A program made the position numbers and the translations under genes. Under the pieces are notes generated by a model that searched no databases, had not been told where the DNA came from, and saw only the letters and a program-made list of their open reading frames with translations. Shown in pieces: positions 54,960-64,000 of a stretch of 64,000 bases of DNA; the first letter of the stretch is position 1; each line of letters opens with the position of its first letter. The DNA comes from Stomorhina lunata (taxonomy: Eukaryota; Arthropoda; Insecta; Diptera; Rhiniidae): contig OW121740.1 in NCBI GenBank assembly GCA_933228675.1, positions 57,475,000 through 57,538,999 on the forward strand, written 5' to 3'.

Positions 54960-55184
54960 TCAAATTATTTTTAGAATTGCGACCTGTAGTTTGATTACAA
55001 GGTTTACATGGGGGTCCAGCCATCCAGCCAGACGGACGGACGGACATCGCTAAATCGACTCAGAAAGTGATTCTAAGCCTATTGTTATACTAAAAGGTAG
55101 ATCTAAGACAAATATTTCTATGCGTTACATACATCAGCACAAACGTATAATACCCTTTCCACCTATGGTTGTGAAGGGTATAAC
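54960..55184 (+). repeat. DINE-1-like 3' end
   Basis: ATTGCGACCTGTAGTTTGAT, CAGACGGACGGACGGACATC (55030-55049) and the hairpin ATACCCTTTCCACCTATGG.../GAAGGGTATAAC. Confidence 0.6.
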
Positions 55185-55244
55185 AATTCAAATCGAGAAA
55201 CAAATGTTTATGTTTTAACCCCATAATTCATAAACGAATTAAAA

Positions 55245-56040
55245 AACAAGTAAGAAAGCGCTATAGTCGGTCAAGCCGACCATACGATACCCTTCACCAC
55301 TAAGGGCAAAGGTGTTATTTTTCCTGTATAAAGACAAATATTTGCTAAATTTTGCCATCATACAAACATTTTCTCAAAACGAATATATTCAACCTGTTTC
55401 CGTCATTTGGACTTATATGAGAGCTAGGGTCAAATGTGGACCGATTATCTCGAAATTTGGCAAATTGATTACAGTTGTTACAAAAATTAAGTATGCAAAA
55501 AATAAACTCATTATCTTTAGATTTACGAGCGTTTTAGTGATTTTTTGTCTCATTTAGTGCGTTTTTGAAGAAGAGTTTGTATGGGAGCTATGGTCAAATG
55601 TGAACCGATTTCAACGAAATTTGGTACAGTGATTTAAGTTTACATAAGCAGTATTTGTTTTAAATTTCATGAAAAATTTGTGGCCAATATAGCAATTCCG
55701 GGAAGTGGGACCTATGGGAGGTACCATAAATAATGGACCGATTTTGACCAATTTCAATAGCCATGGTCCCATTATCAAAAAATTATGTGTGCAAAATTTT
55801 ATCGAATTATATATTATATTTAGAATTGCGACCTGTAGTTTGATTACAAGGTTTACATAGGGGTCCAGCCGCCAGCCAGCCAAACGGACGGACGGACGGA
55901 CATCGCTACATCGACTCAGAAAGTGATTCTAAGTCTATTGGTATACTAAAAGGTGGGTCTAAGACAAATATTTCTATGCGTTACAAACATCAGCACAAAC
56001 TTATAATACCCTTTCCACCTATGGTGGTGAAGGGTATAAT
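55245..56040 (+). mobile_element. DINE-1-like copy, complete (subfamily with GGTCAAGCCGACC)
   Basis: 5' AACAAGTAAGAAAGCGCTAT, hairpin GTCGGTCAAGCCGAC and ATACCCTTCACCACTAAGG. Core ACGGACGGACGGACATCGCT (55886-55905). 3' hairpin TACCCTTTCCACCTATGG.../GGTGAAGGGTATAA. About 800 bp. The overlapping 81-aa and 90-aa ORFs recur in other copies and are not genes. Confidence 0.7.
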
Positions 56041-56790
56041 TATTAAAGTCACAGTAGGAATTTTATATGAAAAAATTGAATTATAAGCTTGTCATAGCTT
56101 ATTTATAAATGAATTTGGGATAAGAATTTTATTGCATTGTATATCTATAGAAAATTAAAATCAAGAATGACCAACATTTTTCAAATTCAGAATGCATCAA
56201 CTAGTTTAAATTGTTGCTTCGATATCAATTTTAACCTTGACTTTGCTTCTCATTTCAATGACTTTGAACTCCATCTAATCGCATTTGTTTGATTTTAGAT
56301 TTTAAATTGTTTATTTTAATTTTACCGGCTAATGTTTTGTATAACCAAATATTGACCGTTATTTTAGCCATAAAAATCAATCAATCATTTGTTATGCAGT
56401 TTTGATTTTGAAAAAAAGAAAAACAAAAGTCTACTAATTATTTGCCTAGGTCTCACATAATGTTAAGTCATTATAAAATGTTACTTCCGCGTATATATTT
56501 TGGTCAAGATGTTAAATTGTTTTTGAAATATTCAAGAATATTATGTTCTTAAATTCTTAAATTCTTAAATATTTACAAAAGTAATTAGTGCTAAGACAAA
56601 AACAATTAGTAAGACTATATTATCTTTGGGCATTGAAACTTTTCCAAGAATTTTTGATTTTAAGAGCAAATTTACCAAAATTCAGGAAGTTTATACCGTG
56701 AAAATATTGGTTTATGCTTTTAAAATATTGATTTATATAATTTTATCTAAATAAGTTAACTTAACTTTTCGTAAAGACGCTTTTATTTGA
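56041..56790. other. no recognisable feature
   Basis: AT-rich intron sequence. Three tandem TTCTTAAA units near 56545-56570. Confidence 0.35.
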
Positions 56791-56799
56791 CGGACATAA

Positions 56800-57250
56800 A
56801 CCCCCTTTTCTTTTGGTAAGTTTTTTTTTTATATGTCAAATAGTGACCGATTGTAACAAAATTTGACACACTGTCTGGTATTTACATAAGACTTTCTTGT
56901 GCCAAATTAAGTGTACATAGCTATTACAATTTATCATTTATTGGCATTCAAATGTAATTATGGTGGAATTTAGGCTGTTTTCGTTAGTGTTTTGTATGGG
57001 AGCTATGGTTAAATATGAACCGGTTTTAATGAAATTTTATATGCTGCCTATTGCTTTTATATACCAGATTTTATATACCAAATTTTATCATCATAGCTGT
57101 TATAATTTGTCATATATTAGCAGCCATTAGCCTAGAAGAGGTTATACGGGAGCTATGGTCAAATGTGAACCGATTTTGACGGATTTCAATACCAGAATTT
57201 TCCAAGAAATAAAGAATATTTATGCCAAATTTCAGGTTTTATCGTACGGA
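56800..57250 (+). repeat. DINE-1-like interior fragment
   Basis: Shares 'GTGACCGATTGTAACAAAAT', 'TTTGTATGGGAGCTATGGTT' and 'AATTTGTCATTTATTGGCATT' phrases with 53800-54260. Both ends missing. Confidence 0.45.
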
Positions 57251-57269
57251 CACTGCCTAAAAAAATATT

Positions 57270-57686
57270 AGAAATATTAATTTTTTCCTAATAAAAAACA
57301 TTTAAGTAAAAACTGTATGTCCGTCACGTAGCGTCCGCAACAGTTAATTTATGGATTTTTGTTGAAACTGGAAACTTTGAAATATTTTATGAAAGCTGTT
57401 TTGTAATGCTCTGATTTTCCTCAATCTTTAATGTATTTGAAATTGTTTTAATACTATGAACGATTTGATGAAAATTGCAGAAACACGTGTTGAAAAAAAA
57501 GTCACTTCCATATCTTTTTCCTCCAAAAGAAGTACGTAAATTAACAAATGCCATTCGATAGCACAATCGATGGGCTAATATTCTGTGAAATCAGTGCAAA
57601 GATATCTAGTGTAGAACGACTATGGGATACATTTAAGTACAACAAAATCCGTACAAATGTATCGTCCGTCACGCAGGATTTGCCCA
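57270..57686 (+). mobile_element. TGGGCAAATCC element, copy 4 (right part only)
   Basis: The right TIR GGATTTGCCCA ends at 57686 and is followed by TA. It has the TGTCCGTCACGTAGCGTCCG block at 57318 and ATCGTCCGTCACGCAGG beside the TIR (57661). The left half and left TIR are absent. Confidence 0.65.
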
Positions 57687-57774
57687 TATATGTATATCTT
57701 ATATATAGATTTTTAATGGATTACAGGGCTTTATTAGAAAAGTTTATGATTAATCGTCTAAATTTTTCAAACTT

Positions 57775-57880
57775 TATATGGATGGACGAACATCGTTAAA
57801 CCTACTCAGGGTGTGATTGTAAGTCGATCCGTAACTGAATGGTAGGTTTCTGCGCTACAAACATCTATGCAGAAGGAAGT
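57775..57880 (+). repeat. decayed DINE-1-like 3' fragment
   Basis: GGATGGACGAACATCGTTAA, then 'ACTCAGGGTGTGATTGTAAG' and 'GCGCTACAAACATC' recall the conserved 3' part of the other copies. No hairpin remains. Confidence 0.35.
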
Positions 57881-57904
57881 TCTAATGGGTAATGATAAAT
57901 CGAA

Positions 57905-58660
57905 TACGAGATATAGCGTTTAAAAAATGGAGGAGGTTGAGCAATAAATATTCGCTTTAGTCGAAAACTGTTTATTTTCTTGAACTAAGTAAAAAAAATT
58001 AAATAATAAAATTCACATTTTTAAACCGATTTTCATGGTTTATAGCTTATTTTATTCTTAAGATATATAGCTCTTAGAAAAATGTTTAAAATATTAAAAG
58101 TTTACTTTATATTTTTTCAATTACATTTTTAACCTGAAAAAAATTACGAATTTCGCACGAAAAAATTTTTTTTCTCCATTAATTTCTAAATAACTCCAAA
58201 ACGATAAGAGATACAAAAAAATTATAAAAATTATATTGGACTAAAATAAATGCAATTTTGTTATGCATCTTCAAGTGTTTTAATTTTGCAAATCGGATGA
58301 GTCGTTCTCGAGTTAGGACGAAATAGGTCTCCGTACCTGACTAATTTAAGGGGAAAATTTTGCCACGCCCATAAAAAAATCCAGATCTGATGGAAAAAAA
58401 CCGACAACGGATCTGAGTTCAGCGCATCAAAATCCATGTAGTCCACATAGTTTTATTAAAAGGAGGATTTGGCTGCAGAGCAGTGTTATTTCTAAAACGA
58501 CTGTTCGGATTAAAAAATAAATAGTGTTTCTGAAAGATAATTTTGTTGCCGAATTTAAATTTTTCTACTTTGTTAAGGAAAATAAACAGATTTCGAGATA
58601 CGCGAATATTTATTGCACAACATCCTCAATTTTTTAAATAACGCTATATCTTGAAACCTA
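57905..58660. repeat. ~750-bp inverted-repeat element
   Basis: The left arm (AGATATAGCGTTTAAAAAAT, then GAGCAATAAATATTCG, 57910-57957) is matched inverted by 58585-58660 (CGCGAATATTTATTGCACAA...AACGCTATATCTTG). A second paired block is GTTTATTTTCTTGAACTAAG and its inverse. No ORF with a domain. Termini and target duplication not resolved. Confidence 0.5.
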
Positions 58661-58784
58661 ACCTAAAAAAACGGTTTGCACCATTGAATTCAGCTTAGTC
58701 AAATTATCTTTACCCACAAGGTTTCCCTTTTGTCGGGTTTTTCAACTATCACAGTGTTATTAATAAAACATTTTTTTAGTATCT

Positions 58785-59240
58785 GTAAACATGATATATA
58801 TCATGAAATAATAATAACAAGGAAGTTTCATTCTCTCTCTTCAAAATTATTTTGAAGTATATTGGGTTTTTGAAGTTTGATATTTGAAAACAAATGAAAG
58901 AAAAATGTTGCCACATTAAGAAAAGGGGTACGAAATACATTGGGAATAATTATCAAAAATGTATAATTTTGAAGTTAAACATATAATGAAGACATTCAAT
59001 ATTAAAAAAATAAATTTGTATGATTGTATGATTGTTTATTGAACATTTGTAGTAAATATTTATAAGTTTTTTATACAAAAATTGTGTCATCATACAATAT
59101 TAGAAAAGTGGGATTGTCGGCAAAAATATGGTAGCACAAACTTTCACTATCCTAACAAACGTCAGAAAGTTATCATGGCGACAAAAAGAGAGAATGGAAC
59201 AACCTTCAGTATTATTTAGTCATGATATATATTAATTGAT
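58785..59240. repeat. ~450-bp inverted-repeat element near TATATATCATGA
   Basis: TCATGAAATAATAATAACAA then TTTCATTCTCTCT at the left is partly mirrored at the right by AGAGAGAATGGAACAACCTT and ATTATTTAGTCATGA (59185-59226). Flanks are TATATA on both sides. Alignment of the arms is imperfect. Confidence 0.4.
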
Positions 59241-59349
59241 AGAAGAAATAGATATAAGATTCGACATAGCCGAATGTACCACAACGACTGGTTGAATCAA
59301 AATTTTAAATAAGTTTGGAACTAAGAATAAATTAAAATAAAAAAAAAAA

Positions 59350-60146
59350 ACAAGTAAGAAAGTGCTATAGTCGGTCAAGCCCGACCATACGATACCCTTC
59401 ACCACTGACGTGAAATGTGTTCTTTTTCCTGTATAAAGGCAAATATTTGCTAAATTTTACCAAAATACAAAGATTTTCTCAAAACTTATATATTTAAGCT
59501 GTTTCCGTCATTTGGACTTATATGAGAGCTAGGGTCAAATGTGGACCGATTACCTCGAAATTTGGCAAATTGATAACAATTGTTACAAAAAAAATTGTTA
59601 CAATTGTCTTAAAATTCTCATTATCTTCAGATTTACGAGCGTTTTAGAGAATTTTGTCCCATTTAGTGCGTTTTGAGAAAAGAGTTTGTATGGGAGCTAT
59701 GGTCAAATGTGGACCGTTTTCAACGAAATTTGTTACAGTGATTTAAGTTTACATAAGCAGTATTTGTTTTAAATTTCATGAAAAAATATTAATATTTGTG
59801 GCCAATATATCAATTCCGGGAAGTGGGACCTATGGGAGGTACCATAAATAATGAACCGATTTTGACGAATTTCAATAGCCATGGTCCCATATCAAAAAAT
59901 GATCTGTGCCAAATTTCATCAATTTATCTTTAGAATTGCGACCTGTAGTTTGATTGCAAGGTTTACATGGGGGTACAGCCAGCCAGCCAGCCAGACGGAC
60001 GGACTGACATCGCTAAATCGACTCAGAAAGTGATTCTAAGCTTATTATTATATTAAAAGATGGGTCTAAGACAAATATTTCTATGCGTTACATACATCAG
60101 CACAAACTTATAATACCCTTTCCACCTATGGTGGTGAAGGGTATAA
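59350..60146 (+). mobile_element. DINE-1-like copy, tandem unit 1
   Basis: 5' ACAAGTAAGAAAGTGCTATA with GTCGGTCAAGCCCGAC. Core CCAGACGGACGGACTGACAT (59990-60009). 3' hairpin ending GGTGGTGAAGGGTATAA. The next copy begins without any spacer. Confidence 0.7.
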
Positions 60147-60775
60147 CAAGTAAGAAAATGCAATAGTCGGTCAAGCCCGACCATATGATACCCTTCACCA
60201 CTAAGGTCAATGGTTTTCTTTTCCCTGTATAAAGACAAATATTTAATAAATTTTGCCATCATACAAAAATTTTCTCAAAAAACTCAAAATTCTTCAGATT
60301 TATGAGCGTTTGTAGAGATTTTTGTCACATTTCGTGCGTTTTGACAAAAGAGTTTGTATGGGAGCTATGGTCAAATGTAGACCGTTTTCAACGAAATTTT
60401 GTACAGTGATTTAAGTTTACATAAGCAGTATCTGTTTTAAATTTCATAAAAAATATTGAATTTTGTGGCCAATATATCAATTCCGGGAAGTGGGACCTAT
60501 GGGAGGTACCATAAATAATGGACCGATTTTGATTCAATAGCCATGGTCCCATTATCAAAAATGACCTGTGCCAAATTTCATCAAATTATCTTTAGAATTG
60601 CGACCTGTAGTTTGATTACAAGGTTTACATGGGTGTATAGCCAACCAGCCAGACGGACATCGCTTAATCGACTCAGAAAGTGATTCTAAGCTTATTGGTA
60701 TACTAAAGATGGGTCTAAGACAAATATTTCTATGCATTACATACATCAGCACATACTTTTAATACCCTTTTCACC
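60147..60775 (+). mobile_element. DINE-1-like copy, tandem unit 2
   Basis: Starts ACAAGTAAGAAAATGCAATA directly after the hairpin of unit 1. Internal deletion around 60270. Core reduced to CAGACGGACATCGC. The 3' hairpin is truncated at ACCCTTTTCACCTAAGG, where it fuses with the 5' part of unit 3. Confidence 0.65.
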
Positions 60776-61378
60776 TAAGGTCAATGGTTTTCTTTTCCCT
60801 GTATAAAGACAAATATTTGGTAAATTTTGCCATCATACAAAAATTTTCTCAAAATTCTTCAGATTTATGAGCGTTTTTAGAGATTTTTGTCACATTTAGT
60901 GCGTTTTGAGAAAAAAGTTTGTATGGAAACTATGGTCAAATGTGGACCGATTTCAACGAAATTTGGTACAGTCATTTTGGTTTACACAAGCAGCATTTAG
61001 TTTAAATTTGATGAAAAAATATTGATATTTGTGGCCAAAATATAAATTCCGGGAAGTGGGACCTATGGGAGGTGCCATAAATAATGGACCGATTTTGACG
61101 AATTTCAATAGCCATGGTCCCACTATTAAAAAAAAGATCTGTGCCAAATTGCATCAAATTTTCTTTTGAATTGCGACCTGTACTTTGATTACATGGTTAA
61201 CATGGGGGTACAGCTAGCCAGACGGCGGACGTACGGACATCGCTAAATCGATTCAAAAAGTGATTCTAAGCTTATTGGTATATTAAAAGATGGGTCTAAG
61301 ACAAATATTTCTATGCGTTACATACATCAGCACAAACTTATAATACCCTTTCCACCTATGGTGGTGAAGGGTATAACT
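60776..61378 (+). mobile_element. DINE-1-like copy, tandem unit 3
   Basis: Begins inside the 5' region (CCTAAGGTCAATGGTTTTCT), lacking its own AACAAGTAAG start. Core ACGGCGGACGTACGGACATC (61222-61241). Complete 3' hairpin ending GAAGGGTATAAC. The junction with unit 2 lies in the shared ACCCTT/TTCACC sequence, so it looks like a recombination between 3' and 5' subterminal repeats. Confidence 0.65.
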
Positions 61379-62203
61379 AGAGATCAGACTATAAATCCAC
61401 CTTTATATACTTGTTTATACCTATTCTTTCAATGACTCAAAAAATAAAATGTTTTTTTTGTATCCACATTTAAATAATGGAACTTTACTGACACTAATTT
61501 GTTAAATAAACACCGGCTTGGAAATTCTCGTTAATATAACATCTCATTTAAATATTTAAAGAAACTAAATTGTATTTTAAAACAAAAACGTTTTTGCAAA
61601 ATGACCAAGTGCAGAGTCATTCATTAACAAAAAAATATTTCAAGTTGAAGGTTTTCTTAACGTTTAAGATAAAAATCTGGGAAAATATTATAAATAAATA
61701 AATACGTTTGTAGACACACAAAACTTTGAAACAAGTTTAAAAACGTGAATGATTTTTATAGTATCTAACAATTATAAAAAAAATCTTTTATAACAAAAAC
61801 TCATAATCTTCATTAATTAACCATTAAAACGGAATATACGGAAGCTAAATTTGAAATTTATATTAAGTTGGCGCATGGACACAGAAATAAAATTCATATT
61901 TTTGTTTCTTTTTTTTTTTGCTAAAAATTCGTTCAATATTAATTCTGAATATTTTAAAATTTGCCAGCATCAGTCCTCAGAGATTCGATTCAAGGTGTCG
62001 AAAATTGATTTTAAAATAAAAACGTAAAACTTGTTAATAAATTCGTCTGTTATGTTAATGATGAAGATTAAAAGTGTTAAATGTTTTTGTTTTTTTTTTT
62101 TTTGCTTAAATGTTTACAATTTTAGTGGCTTGTTAAATTGTTTTTAAAAATTATTTATTTTTAAAATATTTTATTTATTTGTTTATTTTCCTTTTAATTT
62201 CAG
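61379..62203. other. intron sequence without recognised elements
   Basis: AT-rich. TCAGTC at 61970-61975 fits an initiator consensus, but no DPE sits at +28. The acceptor polypyrimidine tract and TTTTAATTTCAG are at 62180-62203. Confidence 0.35.
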
Positions 62204-62313
62204 CTGAATATATTAAACAATGTAGACGAGATGATCCTGAGCTGTTGAAATGTTTTATGGGTTCTCTGGAACACTTGAAGCCATATTTAGCGCGTGGTAT
62301 ACCAGAGATTGAA
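62204..62313 (+). CDS. takeout/JHBP-family protein, exon 2 (N-terminal JHBP signature)
   Basis: Encodes PEYIKQCRRDDPELLKCFMG then SLEHLKPYLARGIPEIE (residues 23-59 of the predicted protein). This matches the start of takeout/JHBP domains: 'P.YIK.C..dDP.L..C....i..l.pyla.GIPe'. C29 and C39 are the conserved disulfide pair. Splicing is supported at both sides by TTTCAG|CT and GAA|GTAAGT, with phase 1 in and phase 0 out. This exon covers only the beginning of a protein usually about 240-260 aa. The following exon ('v.s.ePl...') is not found up to 64000, so the gene continues off the window. Confidence 0.88.
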
Positions 62314-64000
62314 GTAAGTTTTGAAAATTAAAAAATATTTAAAACTTGTAAATGTTTTAAAATCAAAAATTTTTAATTAAAAGTTTTTTACCTTAAGCCA
62401 AAGAAACATCTTCCAAGTAAGAAAAAAGGTTTATTCTCAAATTGAGGATGATTTGAAAATAAATGTTTTTTCAAAGGTCAAACGTTTGATACTGATTTAA
62501 GAATAATAGCATTCTCAACAAAAAGGGGACTTTATTCTCAAATTGAGAAATGCCTTTATTCTCAAATCATTATCAAACCTCATTCTCAAAGGTTTTTCAA
62601 ATGTGGATATCATCTACATGTGGAACATAAATAATGGCGTTGTTTTTTTGATGTTTTTGAGTTTGCTTATTTTTTGCAAACGGTGCATCATATTTGAATT
62701 CTTTTGCTTAAAATATAATTTTTTTATTGTTAGGTAAGAAAAATTTTAAGAAACAAAGAAAATTTACTTGTGCATATGAATAATATTAAACTTTTAATCT
62801 TGACATTTTTTAAGCAAGGTTTTATGGTCAAATACGGATCAATTTTAAAAAATCCGAATGAAATAACGAATTTCTTTGAAATGCAATGCCATTCCATTAA
62901 AATATCTTAAACATTAATTTTTTTTAATATAAATAATTTTTTTAATGTTTGAAAAAAATTGAAATAAGGTTTGATATCAAATTTATATAACACCATTTTT
63001 CAAATTATTCTCAAATCATCTTAGGGTTTGATAATGATTTGAGAATAACCTTTATTCTCAATTTAAGAAACTATCATTTTTCAAACGTTTATTCTCATGA
63101 ATGACAAAAACTTAAAAACATATTAAAATTTCTTTGATTCTATGAATTTTTAACCCATTTATACTTGAACTTCCAATACATTAAACAAATTCAAACTCTT
63201 CACTTTCCATTTAAAATCCATATCAAATTGTAAACGACTCTTCAAATGTGGTTTTCTGGAAATTGCCAATGGAATCGATTTCAAAACTTGTTGTAATGAA
63301 GGAAAATATTTAGTAGAGGCAAAAAACTGAACTCTCTACATTAGTTAACATTTCCAACTTGTTTCCCCACAAAATTTCAAGCAAAAACTAAAAATGCAGT
63401 TTTGTAAATTGAGTTATTCAGTCAGTGAGTTACTAGTAAAAGTATGGAAAAAAATCATGTATTTGCAACATTTGTTGATGCAACGATAAATTGTTCATTT
63501 ACAACAAAAAGGAAATGAAAGAAGAAAACAAATAAAGAAATAAAATACTTAATAAGAAAAGTATTACATAATTTCCTAATATTGAAATGTCGACACTTGT
63601 AAAGATTCAAATGCACATTTTAAAAATCAATTATTTACATAAGTAGTTTGTTCAACATCAATAGCTGTCAATTTGATTTACTGATAGACTTGTTGAACTA
63701 GTTCAGAAGTAACCTAGTGGCTATCAAAAATAAAAGATTCCAGAAAAATCTGTTGCTTTAACTTGCTCAGCTGTTGCAACACAACTTGTAAACAATCCGA
63801 AATTAAATGGGCTATAAGTAAATTTAAACCTTTCAAATCATCCAGACAGGACATAATCTAATCTGGTAAATAATAAATAATGGCAGGTACGCTGAAGCCC
63901 TTTATGAATGAAGTATATTACATATTTGTATAAAGTCCAGTTTTGTCTGAAAAGAACATTGTGTAGCATTATAAATAGAGAACTTTATTCACTGCTTTCT
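62314..64000 (+). other. second intron of the takeout-like gene (partial)
   Basis: Starts GTAAGT. Within it, 62424-63095 holds many copies of TTTATTCTCAAAT(T/C)...GAGAA in both orientations. The pair CCTTTATTCTCAAATCATTA (62553) and its inverse at 63030-63055 form an inverted repeat, probably a MITE with internal motif repeats. The rest is AT-rich. No further exon recognised. Confidence 0.5.

Larger units (their letters stand above)
49684..62203 (+). other. 12.5-kb first intron of the takeout-like gene, TE-filled
   Basis: GTAAGT donor at 49684 and TTTTAATTTCAG acceptor ending 62203. It contains a TGGGCAAATCC element with a nested sister element, at least eight DINE-1-like copies or pieces and two inverted-repeat elements. 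First introns of this family are usually much shorter; the excess here is repeats. Confidence 0.7.

Noticed and set aside
61960..62010. Alternative promoter just upstream of exon 2 (TCAGTC initiator)
   Set aside because: No DPE at +28, no TATA at -30, and no ATG-led exon that would splice in frame to 62204.
62314..64000. Search for the third JHBP exon inside the window
   Set aside because: No acceptor followed by the expected V-P-S-x-E-P-type sequence was found; AT-rich intron and repeats only.

Overview
The window reads as AT-rich nuclear DNA from a higher (brachyceran) fly. The evidence is Helitron-derived DINE-1-like repeats with (GACG/GACA)n cores, a dipteran-type tRNA-derived SINE, Jockey/LOA-like and RTE/CR1-like non-LTR retrotransposon debris, and a host gene of the insect takeout/juvenile-hormone-binding-protein (JHBP) family. 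There are no operons, rRNA genes or CRISPR arrays. The species cannot be fixed from the sequence alone.

Host gene: the only host gene I can support is on the + strand. Exon 1 (49617-49683) encodes a signal peptide. Exon 2 (62204-62313) encodes the N-terminal JHBP signature with its two conserved cysteines. The 12.5 kb first intron is almost entirely transposable elements (TEs). The remaining exons lie past the right edge.

Layout. 0.4-1 kb: a SINE and a small MITE. 2.8-5.1 kb: a Helitron end pair enclosing a diverged tandem array. 5.4-8.3 kb: a decayed LINE split by a hAT element. 8.3-9.6, 37.2-40.7, 49.9-52.0 and 57.3-57.7 kb: four copies of a family ending TGGGCAAATCC, with a GC-rich motif repeated inside. 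10.65-14.1 kb: a large Foldback-like palindrome of about 29-bp repeats. 15.5-16.6 kb: a MITE abutting a Helitron. 16.8-19.4 kb: LINE fragments. 19.9-22.9 kb: an inverted repeat and a piggyBac-like element containing a Jockey relic. 24.5-26.4 kb: inverted-repeat MITEs. 26.8-32.5 kb: a three-layer nest, a fold-back element containing a hAT element containing a Transib element. 32.5-33.6 kb: a second hAT copy. 34-36.3 kb: a LINE relic and an apparently intact mariner. 43.1-44.2 kb: a second, uninterrupted copy of the fold-back element. 46.5-49 kb: two head-to-head LINE relics plus a third. 52.4-61.4 kb: DINE-1-like copies, partly head-to-tail.

The most notable object is the Transib element at 27317-30240. 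It has an uninterrupted 667-codon RAG1-like transposase with a candidate DDE triad and Zn-ligand motifs, 38-bp terminal inverted repeats (TIRs) with one mismatch, and a perfect 5-bp target duplication. The uninterrupted sites for both the Transib and the enclosing hAT insertion are preserved in paralogous copies in the same window. The least familiar pattern is a recurring design: TA-flanked elements starting TG, each carrying several dispersed copies of its own family-specific motif.
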